Shown: positions 27,100 to 34,154 of the stretch, piece by piece | Numbering within the stretch: position 1 is the stretch's first letter | Layout: each line of letters starts with the position of its first letter | The notes under the pieces: model-generated | Databases searched by the model: none | Told to the model about the DNA's origin: nothing | What the model saw: the letters and a program-made list of their open reading frames with translations, nothing else | Made by a program: the position numbers and the translations under genes | Assembly: GCA_965214375.1 (NCBI GenBank) | Contig: OZ243947.1 | Span: forward strand, 1,860,001 to 1,924,000 | DNA from: Endobugula sp965214375 | GTDB lineage: Bacteria; Pseudomonadota; Gammaproteobacteria; Pseudomonadales; Cellvibrionaceae | DNA length: 64,000 nucleotides | Reading direction: 5' to 3'

Positions 27100-27164
27100 A
27101 TAACTTTTGTTATATCTCCAAAACTAACCAAAGTTATTGACTAAAATATAACTTTGGTTATAAT
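27100..27164 (+). promoter_or_regulatory. Rightward early promoter (PR) and three-operator switch region
   Basis: Three dyads of the ATAAC-N4-GTTAT type lie at 27,100-27,113, 27,124-27,137 (one mismatch) and 27,148-27,161. A rightward promoter with -35 TTGACT (27,137-27,142), a 16-bp spacer and -10 TATAAT (27,159-27,164) overlaps the last two. This is the genetic switch between the repressor and the Cro-like gene. Confidence 0.82.
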
Positions 27165-27199
27165 TCTGAAAAGTCATTACTTGGATTAAGGTTTGTGCC

Positions 27200-27385
27200 A
27201 TGAAAAAAATCTCCGTTGTTGCTCATTTTGAAAGTATTACCCAACTGGCTAAATCTCTTGGAATTTCTCAAGCTGCCGTGTCTCGCTGGGGTGAAATCAT
27301 CCCCGAAAAGCAAGCCCTACGTCTGGAACGTATCACTGACGGGGCTTTGAAATACGACCCTGCCTTGTATAAGAAAGCAGCTTAA
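27200..27385 (+). CDS. Cro-like regulator (YdaS family type)
   Basis: A 61-residue protein with one HTH ('SITQLAKSLGISQAAVSRWGEIIPE') and 'QALRLERITDGALKYDPALY', a pattern typical of YdaS/Cro-like antirepressors. It is the first gene of the rightward early operon, directly after the three-operator region, and should compete with the repressor there. Confidence 0.88.
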   Translation: MKKISVVAHFESITQLAKSLGISQAAVSRWGEIIPEKQALRLERITDGALKYDPALYKKAA

Positions 27386-27431
27386 TGCTGCCTAGAAACG
27401 ATAACCACGTTTAATAGCTAAGGGCACAAAC

Positions 27432-27860
27432 ATGGATCACATAGATCAAGCGGTTTACGCAACAGTTCACGAGTCAACTATCCCGGCAAAAGAAATAGCC
27501 CAGCGTCTAGGTATGTCTCACCAAGTATTAATCAATAAGGCCAATCCACAATCTGAGTTTCATAAGTTGACCTTGCGCGAAGCGTTGGCTGTTCAGTTAA
27601 TTACCGGCAATCGTCGCATACAACAGGCAATGGAAACCGAACTTGGATTGAATGATGAAAAGAAGCTTCCTTCAAAGAATCTACTTGAATCCGTCTTGGT
27701 AGCCAGTAGAGAACATGGCGATGTAGTCAGAGCCGTACAAGAAGCCCTAGAAGATGGGCGGTTTACTTTGCGTGAAAGGGAGATTTGCCAGAAAGAAATT
27801 GACGATGCTGTTAATGCCCTTCATGAACTACGTGAATCTGTAGTCAATCACGGCACATAG
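27432..27860 (+). CDS. Phage regulatory protein CII family
   Basis: The 142-residue product resembles the CII-like family (PF06892): 'IPAKEIAQRLGMSHQVLINKANP', 'FHKLTLREALAVQLITGN' and a helical C-terminus. In related phages this protein follows cro and influences the lysis-lysogeny decision. It is followed 9 bp later by the VapE-type gene. Confidence 0.82.
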   Translation: MDHIDQAVYATVHESTIPAKEIAQRLGMSHQVLINKANPQSEFHKLTLREALAVQLITGNRRIQQAMETELGLNDEKKLPSKNLLESVLVASREHGDVVRAVQEALEDGRFTLREREICQKEIDDAVNALHELRESVVNHGT

Positions 27861-27869
27861 GGGGCAATA

Positions 27870-30272
27870 GTGGCTAAAACGATAAAACCTATTCAATTGG
27901 CTGCAAGCCGTAGCCTGACATTCGCCAGCGGCACAAGCCGTCATAGTAATAAAGTCAAAAATACGCCGATGAAGTGGGCGGACTTTGTTAAAAAAATTGA
28001 ATCGCCCGTCAGGACAGGTGAAACCTATGCCGAGTTTTGCAAAGCCAGTAAGAAAATTAAGGATGAAATAAAAGATTGCGGTTATTTTGTTGGCGGTCAC
28101 TTTGATAAAGGTATCCGAAAAAAGATCAATATTATTGGCCGTGACACGATCACCCTAGATGCAGACCATGGGGGTGTTGATTACAAGGTGCTGTTAGAAC
28201 TTTGTCTTGGCCCTTACACCTTTGTTGTTTATTCGACTCATTCACATTCACCCAGAAAGCCACGCCTTCGTATTGTTTTCCCACTCACCCGGACAGTAAA
28301 ACCTGAAGAATATGAACCTTTAGCCCGTAAGCTGGCTGAAAAAGTTGGCATGGATTTATTTGACGATACTACCTATCAAGTAAGCCGTGCTATGTATTGG
28401 CCTTCGGTTAGTAGTGATGGTGAATATGTTTGTTATCAGAATGAAGGTGAATGGGTAAACCCTGATAATGAACTAAGTGAATATGATAACTGGCAAGACG
28501 TAGAAGAATGGCCGTTATCCAATCGTGAGTTAGAAGCACCCCACAAGGCTATACGCCGCGCTAAAGATAAAGCGGAAGACCCATTGGACAAGCCCGGCGT
28601 AGTAGGTGCGTTCTGCCGTTCACATTCTATCAGTTCAGCTATATCAGAATTCATTCCTGAAGCCTATGAAGAAGGCAGCATGGAAGACCGATACTCTTAC
28701 GCACATGGCACCACTGTAAACGGTGCCGTGGTGTATGAAGACAAGTTCCTTTTCTCGCACCATGAAAAAGACCCAATCAGTGGGCGGTTGGTCAATGCGT
28801 TTGATTTGATCCGCATTCATAAATTTGGCTATTTAGATGAAGATGCCAAAGAAGGAACGCCAATACATAAAACGCCCAGCTTTAGGGCTATGTCTGAATT
28901 CGCGCAGCAAGACCCTGAAACAAAAAAAGCCATGATCCAAGGTGTTACGGAAGGCTTTGAAAATGTAGACGGCTTGCCTGATTGGTTATTGGAATTAGAA
29001 ACCAACGATAAAGGGGATGTACTCCCTAAGCTGACGAATATTGTCAAAATCCTATCCAATGATCCTAGTTTATGTGACCGCATAGCGTTGAACGAACTAA
29101 TGGGAACACCGGTATTTACCAATGATCTACCGTGGGAGACATGCCGCGATAAGACAAACGGTAGCCGATGGTCTAACAATGATGATTTGATGTTGCGCCA
29201 GTTTTTGGAAGGCAAGTACAAAGTTGAAGTTTCAGACGCTCGTATTAATGATTCTGTAAACCTCGTGGCCTATGAAGGCAGATTCCACCCCGTTAAAGAT
29301 TATCTGAATAGCCTTGAATGGGACGGTGAACCCCGTTTAGAAACCATGCTTCATAGGCATGTTGGAACGCCTAGAACCCCGTATACGGATGCGGTAAGCC
29401 GTAAGGTGATGTGTGCCGCCGTTGCTAGAGTTTTTAAACCCGGCTGCAAATTTGATTACGTTTTGATACTTGAAGGCAGTCAGGGGCGTGGTAAATCCAC
29501 ATTCATAAAGACACTAGCCGGGGACTGGTTCGGGGATAACGTCAGCAGTTTCAAAGGAAAAGAAGCCATTGAAAGCATGATGGGCCAATGGGTCATTGAA
29601 CTGGGAGAACTTCAGGCGTTTGGTAAAGCTGAAATTGAAAATATCAAAGCTTTTATTAGTCGTAGAGAAGACCGGGGGCGATTGGCATATGACCGTAGAC
29701 CCGGCGTATATCCCCGTCAGACTATTTTCATTGGAACAACCAACAGTGACGACTATTTGAAGGACGATACTGGAAACCGCCGCTTTTGGCCTGTAGCTTG
29801 TGAAAAGGAACGCATAGACATTGAGGCAGTGAAAGCAGAACGTGACCAATTGTGGGCCGAAGCCGTGGCACTGTGGAAATCTGGCGAGACCCTTTACTTT
29901 GATAGTCAAGAAACCGAATTGTTAGCCACACAAGCGCAGAAAGAACGGTATGCCAAAGATGAACGAGCGGCAGAGATAGAACGCTGGTTGGGTTTACCTA
30001 TCCCTAAAAACTACTGGGATATGAGCCTCAGTATCCATGACGGTGATTTGTTTGATGGTATCGAAACGATGGAACGTGACCGTACTTGTGTGGCCGAAGT
30101 TTGGACTGAATGCTTAGGCGGCAATCTTAAAGATTTAAACCGTAATCAAAGCGTCCAAATTGGCAGAATTCTACGCCAGATTGACGGCTGGGAGCCAGCA
30201 GGTAAAGGGGTATATTTTGGTAAAAGATATGGAAAACAGAAAGGCTTTATCAAGGTGACCGACAATGAGTGA
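27870..30272 (+). CDS. VapE-type primase/helicase (virulence-associated E family)
   Basis: The 800-residue protein starts with GTG. The N-terminal third ('DTITLDADHGG', 'FVVYSTHSHSPRKPRLRIVFPL') resembles an archaeo-eukaryotic primase-like domain. The C-terminal part is the VapE superfamily 3-type ATPase with Walker A at residues 536-543 ('GSQGRGKS'), 'QWVIELGELQAFGKAEIENIKAF' and 'TTNSDDYLKDDTGNRRFWP'. It likely initiates phage replication. The iteron-like array begins inside its last codons and runs downstream. Confidence 0.9.
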   Translation: MAKTIKPIQLAASRSLTFASGTSRHSNKVKNTPMKWADFVKKIESPVRTGETYAEFCKASKKIKDEIKDCGYFVGGHFDKGIRKKINIIGRDTITLDADHGGVDYKVLLELCLGPYTFVVYSTHSHSPRKPRLRIVFPLTRTVKPEEYEPLARKLAEKVGMDLFDDTTYQVSRAMYWPSVSSDGEYVCYQNEGEWVNPDNELSEYDNWQDVEEWPLSNRELEAPHKAIRRAKDKAEDPLDKPGVVGAFCRSHSISSAISEFIPEAYEEGSMEDRYSYAHGTTVNGAVVYEDKFLFSHHEKDPISGRLVNAFDLIRIHKFGYLDEDAKEGTPIHKTPSFRAMSEFAQQDPETKKAMIQGVTEGFENVDGLPDWLLELETNDKGDVLPKLTNIVKILSNDPSLCDRIALNELMGTPVFTNDLPWETCRDKTNGSRWSNNDDLMLRQFLEGKYKVEVSDARINDSVNLVAYEGRFHPVKDYLNSLEWDGEPRLETMLHRHVGTPRTPYTDAVSRKVMCAAVARVFKPGCKFDYVLILEGSQGRGKSTFIKTLAGDWFGDNVSSFKGKEAIESMMGQWVIELGELQAFGKAEIENIKAFISRREDRGRLAYDRRPGVYPRQTIFIGTTNSDDYLKDDTGNRRFWPVACEKERIDIEAVKAERDQLWAEAVALWKSGETLYFDSQETELLATQAQKERYAKDERAAEIERWLGLPIPKNYWDMSLSIHDGDLFDGIETMERDRTCVAEVWTECLGGNLKDLNRNQSVQIGRILRQIDGWEPAGKGVYFGKRYGKQKGFIKVTDNE

Positions 30273-30543
30273 CCAACTGAAAGCATCAAAAATCTTGGTC
30301 ACCTTGAAAAGTGACCAAGATTGTATCGGTCACCTACTTGGACACCTTTTTGGTCACCCTGTAATCGTTTGTTTTTATTATATTTTTATAAAACCTTATA
30401 TAAAGGTGACCGAGGTGACCGAGGTGACCAAGAAAACAACAATTTATAGTAATTTAAGGATTTTTGTGTAAAAGTAAGTTGTTTAAATCCTTAAATTCCT
30501 TTAATCGGAGTATGTGTATAGAAATCCGGTTACATCGGTCACC
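30254..30543. other. Candidate phage replication origin: GGTGACC iteron-like array
   Basis: Eight exact copies of GGTGACC or its complement lie in 290 bp: direct at 30,254, 30,405, 30,414 and 30,423; inverted at 30,297, 30,328, 30,352 and 30,537. Near matches occur at 30,268, 30,310 and 30,340. The 30,405-30,429 trio is tandem with a 9-bp period. The two orientation clusters flank an A/T-rich core (about 30,359-30,404). It directly follows the VapE gene. A 68-codon frame at 30,265-30,471 crosses it but looks repeat-driven. Confidence 0.65.
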
Positions 30544-30582
30544 ATATTTTTTGATGATTTGTAAATAACACACATTGGGAGA

Positions 30583-30918
30583 ATGAAAATGAGCATTGAA
30601 ACCAATTCAGATAACGAACTTCTGTGTCCATCGTGTGGATGTCAATTCCTTCACCATGAGAGAGTAGAAATTTTTGATAGAGGTGAAGACGAGGCGCAAG
30701 GGCTGCATGTCACAGTAACAGACGGAAAGCTAGAAACAGATTTGAACTTGAAGGGTAACCCAAGCAAGAGAAGGCACGGAATGGCGATTGAATTTCGGTG
30801 TGAACTATGTGCTCACGTCATGCGTCTGTCTTTAGAGCAGCATAAAGGGAATACGAAAGTTTCTTTTTATAAGACCGATTTACTGAGTAAAGAACGACTT
30901 GGTTGTAGGATTTACTGA
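30583..30918 (+). CDS. Hypothetical protein with two CxxC zinc-ribbon motifs
   Basis: The 111-residue product has 'LCPSCGCQF' and 'FRCELCAHVM', a split zinc-ribbon pattern, with a short basic tail. A GGGAG ribosome binding site precedes the ATG. The last codons and the stop lie within a tandem 32-bp duplication, so the present C-terminus may be altered from the ancestral one. No known family is named with confidence. Confidence 0.65.
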   Translation: MKMSIETNSDNELLCPSCGCQFLHHERVEIFDRGEDEAQGLHVTVTDGKLETDLNLKGNPSKRRHGMAIEFRCELCAHVMRLSLEQHKGNTKVSFYKTDLLSKERLGCRIY

Positions 30919-30940
30919 GTAAAGAACGATTTGGTTTTAG
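30877..30940 (+). repeat. Tandem duplication of a 32-bp unit
   Basis: Two adjacent 32-bp units (30,877-30,908 and 30,909-30,940) differ at two positions. The unit begins GATTTACTGAGTAAAGAACG. The first encodes the end of the zinc-ribbon protein, and the second carries its stop and the leader of the next gene. Confidence 0.9.
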
Positions 30941-30949
30941 GATTAACCC

Positions 30950-31351
30950 ATGAAAGCACATGAATTTTTGAATCAAGCACAGTCCGAAATGCAAGACAGG
31001 GCTACTACCTACGACAAGCCGGAAGGTGAGCGGTCTATGGCGAACACTGTAGCCATGTTTAACGCATTGACAGGCCATAGCCTGACTGAAGAACAGGGCT
31101 GGAAGTTTATGTGTTGCCTGAAGCTTGTACGGTCTGAACAGGGTGAATTCAAGGCTGATAACTTCGTAGACGGTGCGGCGTATTTTGGTTTGGCGGGTGA
31201 GACAGCAGCCACGGAATACGCTGTGACGCAAAACGTGACGCAACCTGAACCGAATGACGCACGGTGCGACGATTGCGGCACATGGGATAGTAATTTGGTT
31301 GGTGGGCTATGCGCCGCGTGTGCCGGTAAATATCAGGAGAAAGCAGCATGA
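30950..31351 (+). CDS. DUF6378-like phage protein with C-terminal zinc ribbon
   Basis: The N-terminal ~90 residues ('LNQAQSEMQDRATTYDKPEGERSMANTVAMFNALTG') match a conserved phage family annotated as DUF6378. The C-terminus adds 'CDDCGTWDSNLVGGLCAACAGKY', a CxxC-CxxC zinc ribbon. 133 residues. Its stop overlaps the start of the Mor-like gene by four bases, so the two are translationally coupled. Function unknown. Confidence 0.75.
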   Translation: MKAHEFLNQAQSEMQDRATTYDKPEGERSMANTVAMFNALTGHSLTEEQGWKFMCCLKLVRSEQGEFKADNFVDGAAYFGLAGETAATEYAVTQNVTQPEPNDARCDDCGTWDSNLVGGLCAACAGKYQEKAA

Positions 31352-31689
31352 ATGTATTGCACGAAATCGCCGAAATCATAGGCCCAGATATGGCGGTGAA
31401 GCTGGGGCAGTCGATGGGTGGGGCGCGTGTCTATGTTCCCGCTAAGGCGGCACACGATCACCCGTTGACGCTAGTGCTAGGGGAAAGTACCGCCCAGAAG
31501 CTTTGTGATTACTACTGTGGCGATACGATAGAAGTACCCTGTAAAAGGGTATTCCGACAAGTACGGGATGAAATAATCAGCCGTGAATACCATACGATGG
31601 AACGCGGCGGCAATCGTGCCAACATACTAGCGTTGAAGTATGGCCTGTCACGTATTCAGGTGTTAAATATCGCCAAGCTTGCGGCTTAG
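31348..31689 (+). CDS. Mor-family transcription activator
   Basis: The 113-residue protein has the Mor/C layout of phage Mu: an N-terminal dimerisation part ('LHEIAEIIGPDMAVKLGQSMGGARVYVPAK') and a C-terminal HTH ('GNRANILALKYGLSRIQVLNIAKL'). Mor and C activate middle and late promoters. It is the last gene of the rightward early operon and lies before the three late gene blocks, each headed by the same 20-bp dyad, so it is the best candidate for the late activator. Direct binding is inferred. Confidence 0.88.
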   Translation: MNVLHEIAEIIGPDMAVKLGQSMGGARVYVPAKAAHDHPLTLVLGESTAQKLCDYYCGDTIEVPCKRVFRQVRDEIISREYHTMERGGNRANILALKYGLSRIQVLNIAKLAA

Positions 31690-32372
31690 TTACAACCAGC
31701 AAGCACGGCATTGATAGCACTTTCTTCTTGAGCGTCCACGGTAAGGCCGTATTTGGTTTTCACATACGACCACTGCTTAACGTATTCACAACGGTAGCTA
31801 ACCGTATCGGGTAGCCACTGCGCGGGGTCTTTCGCGCCTTTTTCCCTATTCTCGCTTGCACTAACCACAATCAAATTTTCAGGATCATTGGCAAAGGTAC
31901 GGCGTTGTTCGCGGTTCCAAACGTCACCACCTGATATATGGGCTTCTTTCAGCGGGATAATATGGTCTATATCTAATTTACTGGCTTGGGTGAAGGTGTT
32001 ACCGGTGTACGGGTCAAACCAATTGCCGTGACTGACAACACAACCCTTATTCCGCTTGAATTTGACAGGTACGGTACTGGCAGCAATCAAGGCTTCCGCC
32101 CTTGCATCCTGACAATCACGGTCAAAATCAACCCAATGCGGCCAGTCTTTCCGGTCATAAAGCGTACTAACCAGCCGTTTTTCTTGTATCGCTTCGTTGA
32201 AGGCTTCTTCTGATTTTCGATGATTAGAGAAACAAGGTTCTTTATGACAGTGGTATTCACCTGTTTTTCTGTTGGTATGTCCGCCGTTACTATCTGTGCG
32301 CCCACCGTGGCCGTAAGCAATACCAGTACAAAGCAATAAGACACCAAAAACCTTCAAAACTGTTCTTAACAT
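31686..32372 (-). CDS. Secreted YHYH/HNH endonuclease
   Basis: The 228-residue protein has a signal peptide ('VLKVFGVLLLCTGIAYG'), an N-terminal histidine/cysteine motif ('GGRTDSNGGHTNRKTGEYHCHKEPC', given in part) and a C-terminal HNH-type core ('LDIDHIIPLKEAH', 'FANDPENLIVVSASENREKG'). It would act outside the cytoplasm. It is the only gene on this strand between the early and late regions and overlaps the 3' end of the Mor-like gene by four bases; a typical moron cargo gene. Confidence 0.88.
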   Translation of the reverse strand: MLRTVLKVFGVLLLCTGIAYGHGGRTDSNGGHTNRKTGEYHCHKEPCFSNHRKSEEAFNEAIQEKRLVSTLYDRKDWPHWVDFDRDCQDARAEALIAASTVPVKFKRNKGCVVSHGNWFDPYTGNTFTQASKLDIDHIIPLKEAHISGGDVWNREQRRTFANDPENLIVVSASENREKGAKDPAQWLPDTVSYRCEYVKQWSYVKTKYGLTVDAQEESAINAVLAGCN

Positions 32373-32389
32373 GGTCGTTTCCCCTCTCT

Positions 32390-32409
32390 AGGTATAGTTT
32401 TATACCTGA
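32390..32409 (+). promoter_or_regulatory. Late-gene regulatory motif, copy 1
   Basis: AGGTATAGTTTTATACCTGA is an imperfect dyad (AGGTATA...TATACCT) upstream of the lysis/terminase block. Copies 2 and 3 at 38,844 and 46,556 differ only at one base. Candidate binding site of the Mor-like activator. It also lies just upstream of the divergent HNH gene. Confidence 0.75.
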
Positions 32410-32471
32410 ACTTTTAAAGTAAATATCCCGAAGCTACAGCGTTATCAGAAGACCTTAAACGAGGTAACGCT

Positions 32472-32882
32472 ATGGCTTACAAATTAGGCACACGTTCACG
32501 CCAACGCTTAAACGGGGTTCACCCGGACCTTGTGCGCGTGGTTGGACGGGCTATTGAAATCACCAGTATTGATTTTACTGTTCTTGAAGGCTTACGAACA
32601 GCCGAACGTCAACGCCGCCTTTTGGATAAGGGGGCTACAACCACAATGCGAAGCCGCCACTTAACCGGTCACGCCGTTGACTTGGGTGCGTATGTAGATG
32701 GTTCAGTCCGTTGGGATTGGCCGTTGTATCACAAGATAGCGGATGCCATGAAGCAAGCCGCTGAAGAACTCAATGTTCCCCTTGAATGGGGTGGTGACTG
32801 GCGAACCTTCAAAGACGGGCCGCACTTTCAACTTCCGTGGTCAGACTTTCCCGAAACCCAATCAACACAGGAGGCCGCGTAA
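32472..32882 (+). CDS. Endolysin, peptidase M15 family
   Basis: The 136-residue enzyme has the M15 (VanY-like) zinc motif 'SRHLTGHAVDLG' and the catalytic/ligand segment 'FKDGPHFQL'. It cleaves peptide bonds in the cell-wall stem peptide. There is no signal peptide, so it depends on the holin encoded next. First gene of the late block after regulatory motif 1; an AGGT-type ribosome binding site precedes the ATG. Confidence 0.9.
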   Translation: MAYKLGTRSRQRLNGVHPDLVRVVGRAIEITSIDFTVLEGLRTAERQRRLLDKGATTTMRSRHLTGHAVDLGAYVDGSVRWDWPLYHKIADAMKQAAEELNVPLEWGGDWRTFKDGPHFQLPWSDFPETQSTQEAA

Positions 32883-33286
32883 TGGCTGTATGGAGTTTTT
32901 TATCTGGGCTGGTTGAGCCTGTCACCAACCTGATTGATGACATGCACATCAGTGACGAAGAACGTCTTCAAGTTAAATCGAAGTTGTTTGAAATGCAAAG
33001 TGCTATGGCTGCACAGGTGTTGGATTATGAAGCCCGCCTTGTTGAAGCCAAGACGAAAGTAATCACCGCCGAAGCACAAGGTGCAAGCTGGATGCAACGT
33101 AACTGGCGACCTATCACGATGTTGACTTTCTTGGGTTTGGTTGTGGCTGACACGTTTGGCCTGACTGAATTCAGGTTGGCTTCAGAAGCATGGACATTGC
33201 TTCAAATTGGCCTTGGTGGGTATGTCGTTGGTCGTAGTGCTGAAAAAGTCATTCCTAAAGTCACTGAAGTAATGCGGAAGGATTGA
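32882..33286 (+). CDS. Holin (3TMs family)
   Basis: The start at 32,882 overlaps the endolysin stop by one base and has a strong AGGAGG. The 134-residue product contains 'LIDDMHISDEERLQVKSKLF', 'WMQRNWRPITMLTFLGLVVADTFG' and a C-terminal hydrophobic helix before 'VVGRSAEKV', the pattern of the Holin_3TMs family. It should permeabilise the inner membrane for endolysin release. Confidence 0.85.
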   Translation: MAVWSFLSGLVEPVTNLIDDMHISDEERLQVKSKLFEMQSAMAAQVLDYEARLVEAKTKVITAEAQGASWMQRNWRPITMLTFLGLVVADTFGLTEFRLASEAWTLLQIGLGGYVVGRSAEKVIPKVTEVMRKD

Positions 33287-33291
33287 TACCA

Positions 33292-33621
33292 ATGAAGCCA
33301 GATATTGAACGCCGAGCGTGGCATTTAGATAAGACAATCAGTGTAGGCCACCTGTTAAGCACAGTGGTTATCGCTATATCCGTCTTTTCTTGGGCTTCGG
33401 CGGTTGATCGTCGAGTGGAACAAAACGCGCAAGCTATCGACTACCTGAAGCGTGAACAGACCAAGCAATCACAAAATATCAGTGATTTTCGAGCTGAGTT
33501 CAAAGAAGACTTTCGACAAGTTGAACAGCGAATGGACGCGGTACGAATTGAAATCAAATCAGACCTGAACGCTATCAATGCAAAGCTGGACAGGTTGATT
33601 GAAAAGCAGATAGGCAAGTAA
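33292..33621 (+). CDS. Small membrane protein with one TM and a coiled coil (lysis accessory or DUF2730-like)
   Basis: About 109 residues: a short N-terminus, one membrane helix ('VGHLLSTVVIAISVFSWASAV') and a long coiled coil. It resembles the DUF2730/spanin-like proteins encoded next to holins in Mu-like phages. The start at 33,292 has AAGGA at suitable distance; a TTG at 33,283 is possible. The exact role (i-spanin or structural) is not settled. Confidence 0.65.
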   Translation: MKPDIERRAWHLDKTISVGHLLSTVVIAISVFSWASAVDRRVEQNAQAIDYLKREQTKQSQNISDFRAEFKEDFRQVEQRMDAVRIEIKSDLNAINAKLDRLIEKQIGK

Positions 33622-33623
33622 TT

Positions 33624-34154
33624 ATGGCTAAAGTGATTGATTGGCTAGGTGTAGAAACAGAATACCGTGCCGGTCTGCAATCGTTACGCAAGATTGCCGT
33701 CGAGTTCGGCACGTCTGAAGGCACTATTCGTCGTAGAGCAAAGCAATACGGTTGGGTTCGTGACGGTAGCATGGTCAAACGGGAAAAGGTCAAAGCACAC
33801 TTTGCCGGTAAACCCGCACCCGAATCAGCTAATCAGCCTGAAGCGGTAGCCAAGGCGATTGACGAAGCCGCCATTGAAGACATTAAGGACATGGGTACGG
33901 GCTTGGAAAATGCCCGCCTTGCTTTGGGTATCGTCAATAGAGCATTGAAAGCCGTTAAAGCGGATGAACAGGCTTGTCGCATGTTGATGATGGATGCGCG
34001 AAACCTGAAGGTATTGACAGAAACCAATCGCCACAACGTGGAAGTGATCCGCCGAATTCGTGGTTTGGATGACCAAGCACCTGACGAAGTTGCCAATCTG
34101 TCTGATGTTGATGAAGCTATCTTGGAACGGTACGTCAATGCAAAGCGCAGTTGA
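33624..34154 (+). CDS. Terminase small subunit (Mu-like, DUF1804-like)
   Basis: The 176-residue protein begins with an HTH that recognises DNA ('LGVETEYRAGLQSLRKIAVEFGTSEGTIRRRAKQYGW', cited in part), typical of Mu-type small terminases, followed by a helical oligomerisation region. It overlaps the large subunit start by 17 bases. It likely marks phage DNA for packaging. Confidence 0.82.
   Translation: MAKVIDWLGVETEYRAGLQSLRKIAVEFGTSEGTIRRRAKQYGWVRDGSMVKREKVKAHFAGKPAPESANQPEAVAKAIDEAAIEDIKDMGTGLENARLALGIVNRALKAVKADEQACRMLMMDARNLKVLTETNRHNVEVIRRIRGLDDQAPDEVANLSDVDEAILERYVNAKRS

Noticed and set aside
30265..30471. 68-codon frame overlapping the VapE stop
   Set aside because: Its sequence is dominated by the GGTGACC repeats (VTEVTEVTK) and A/T tracts, with no coding signature. 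More likely the origin array.
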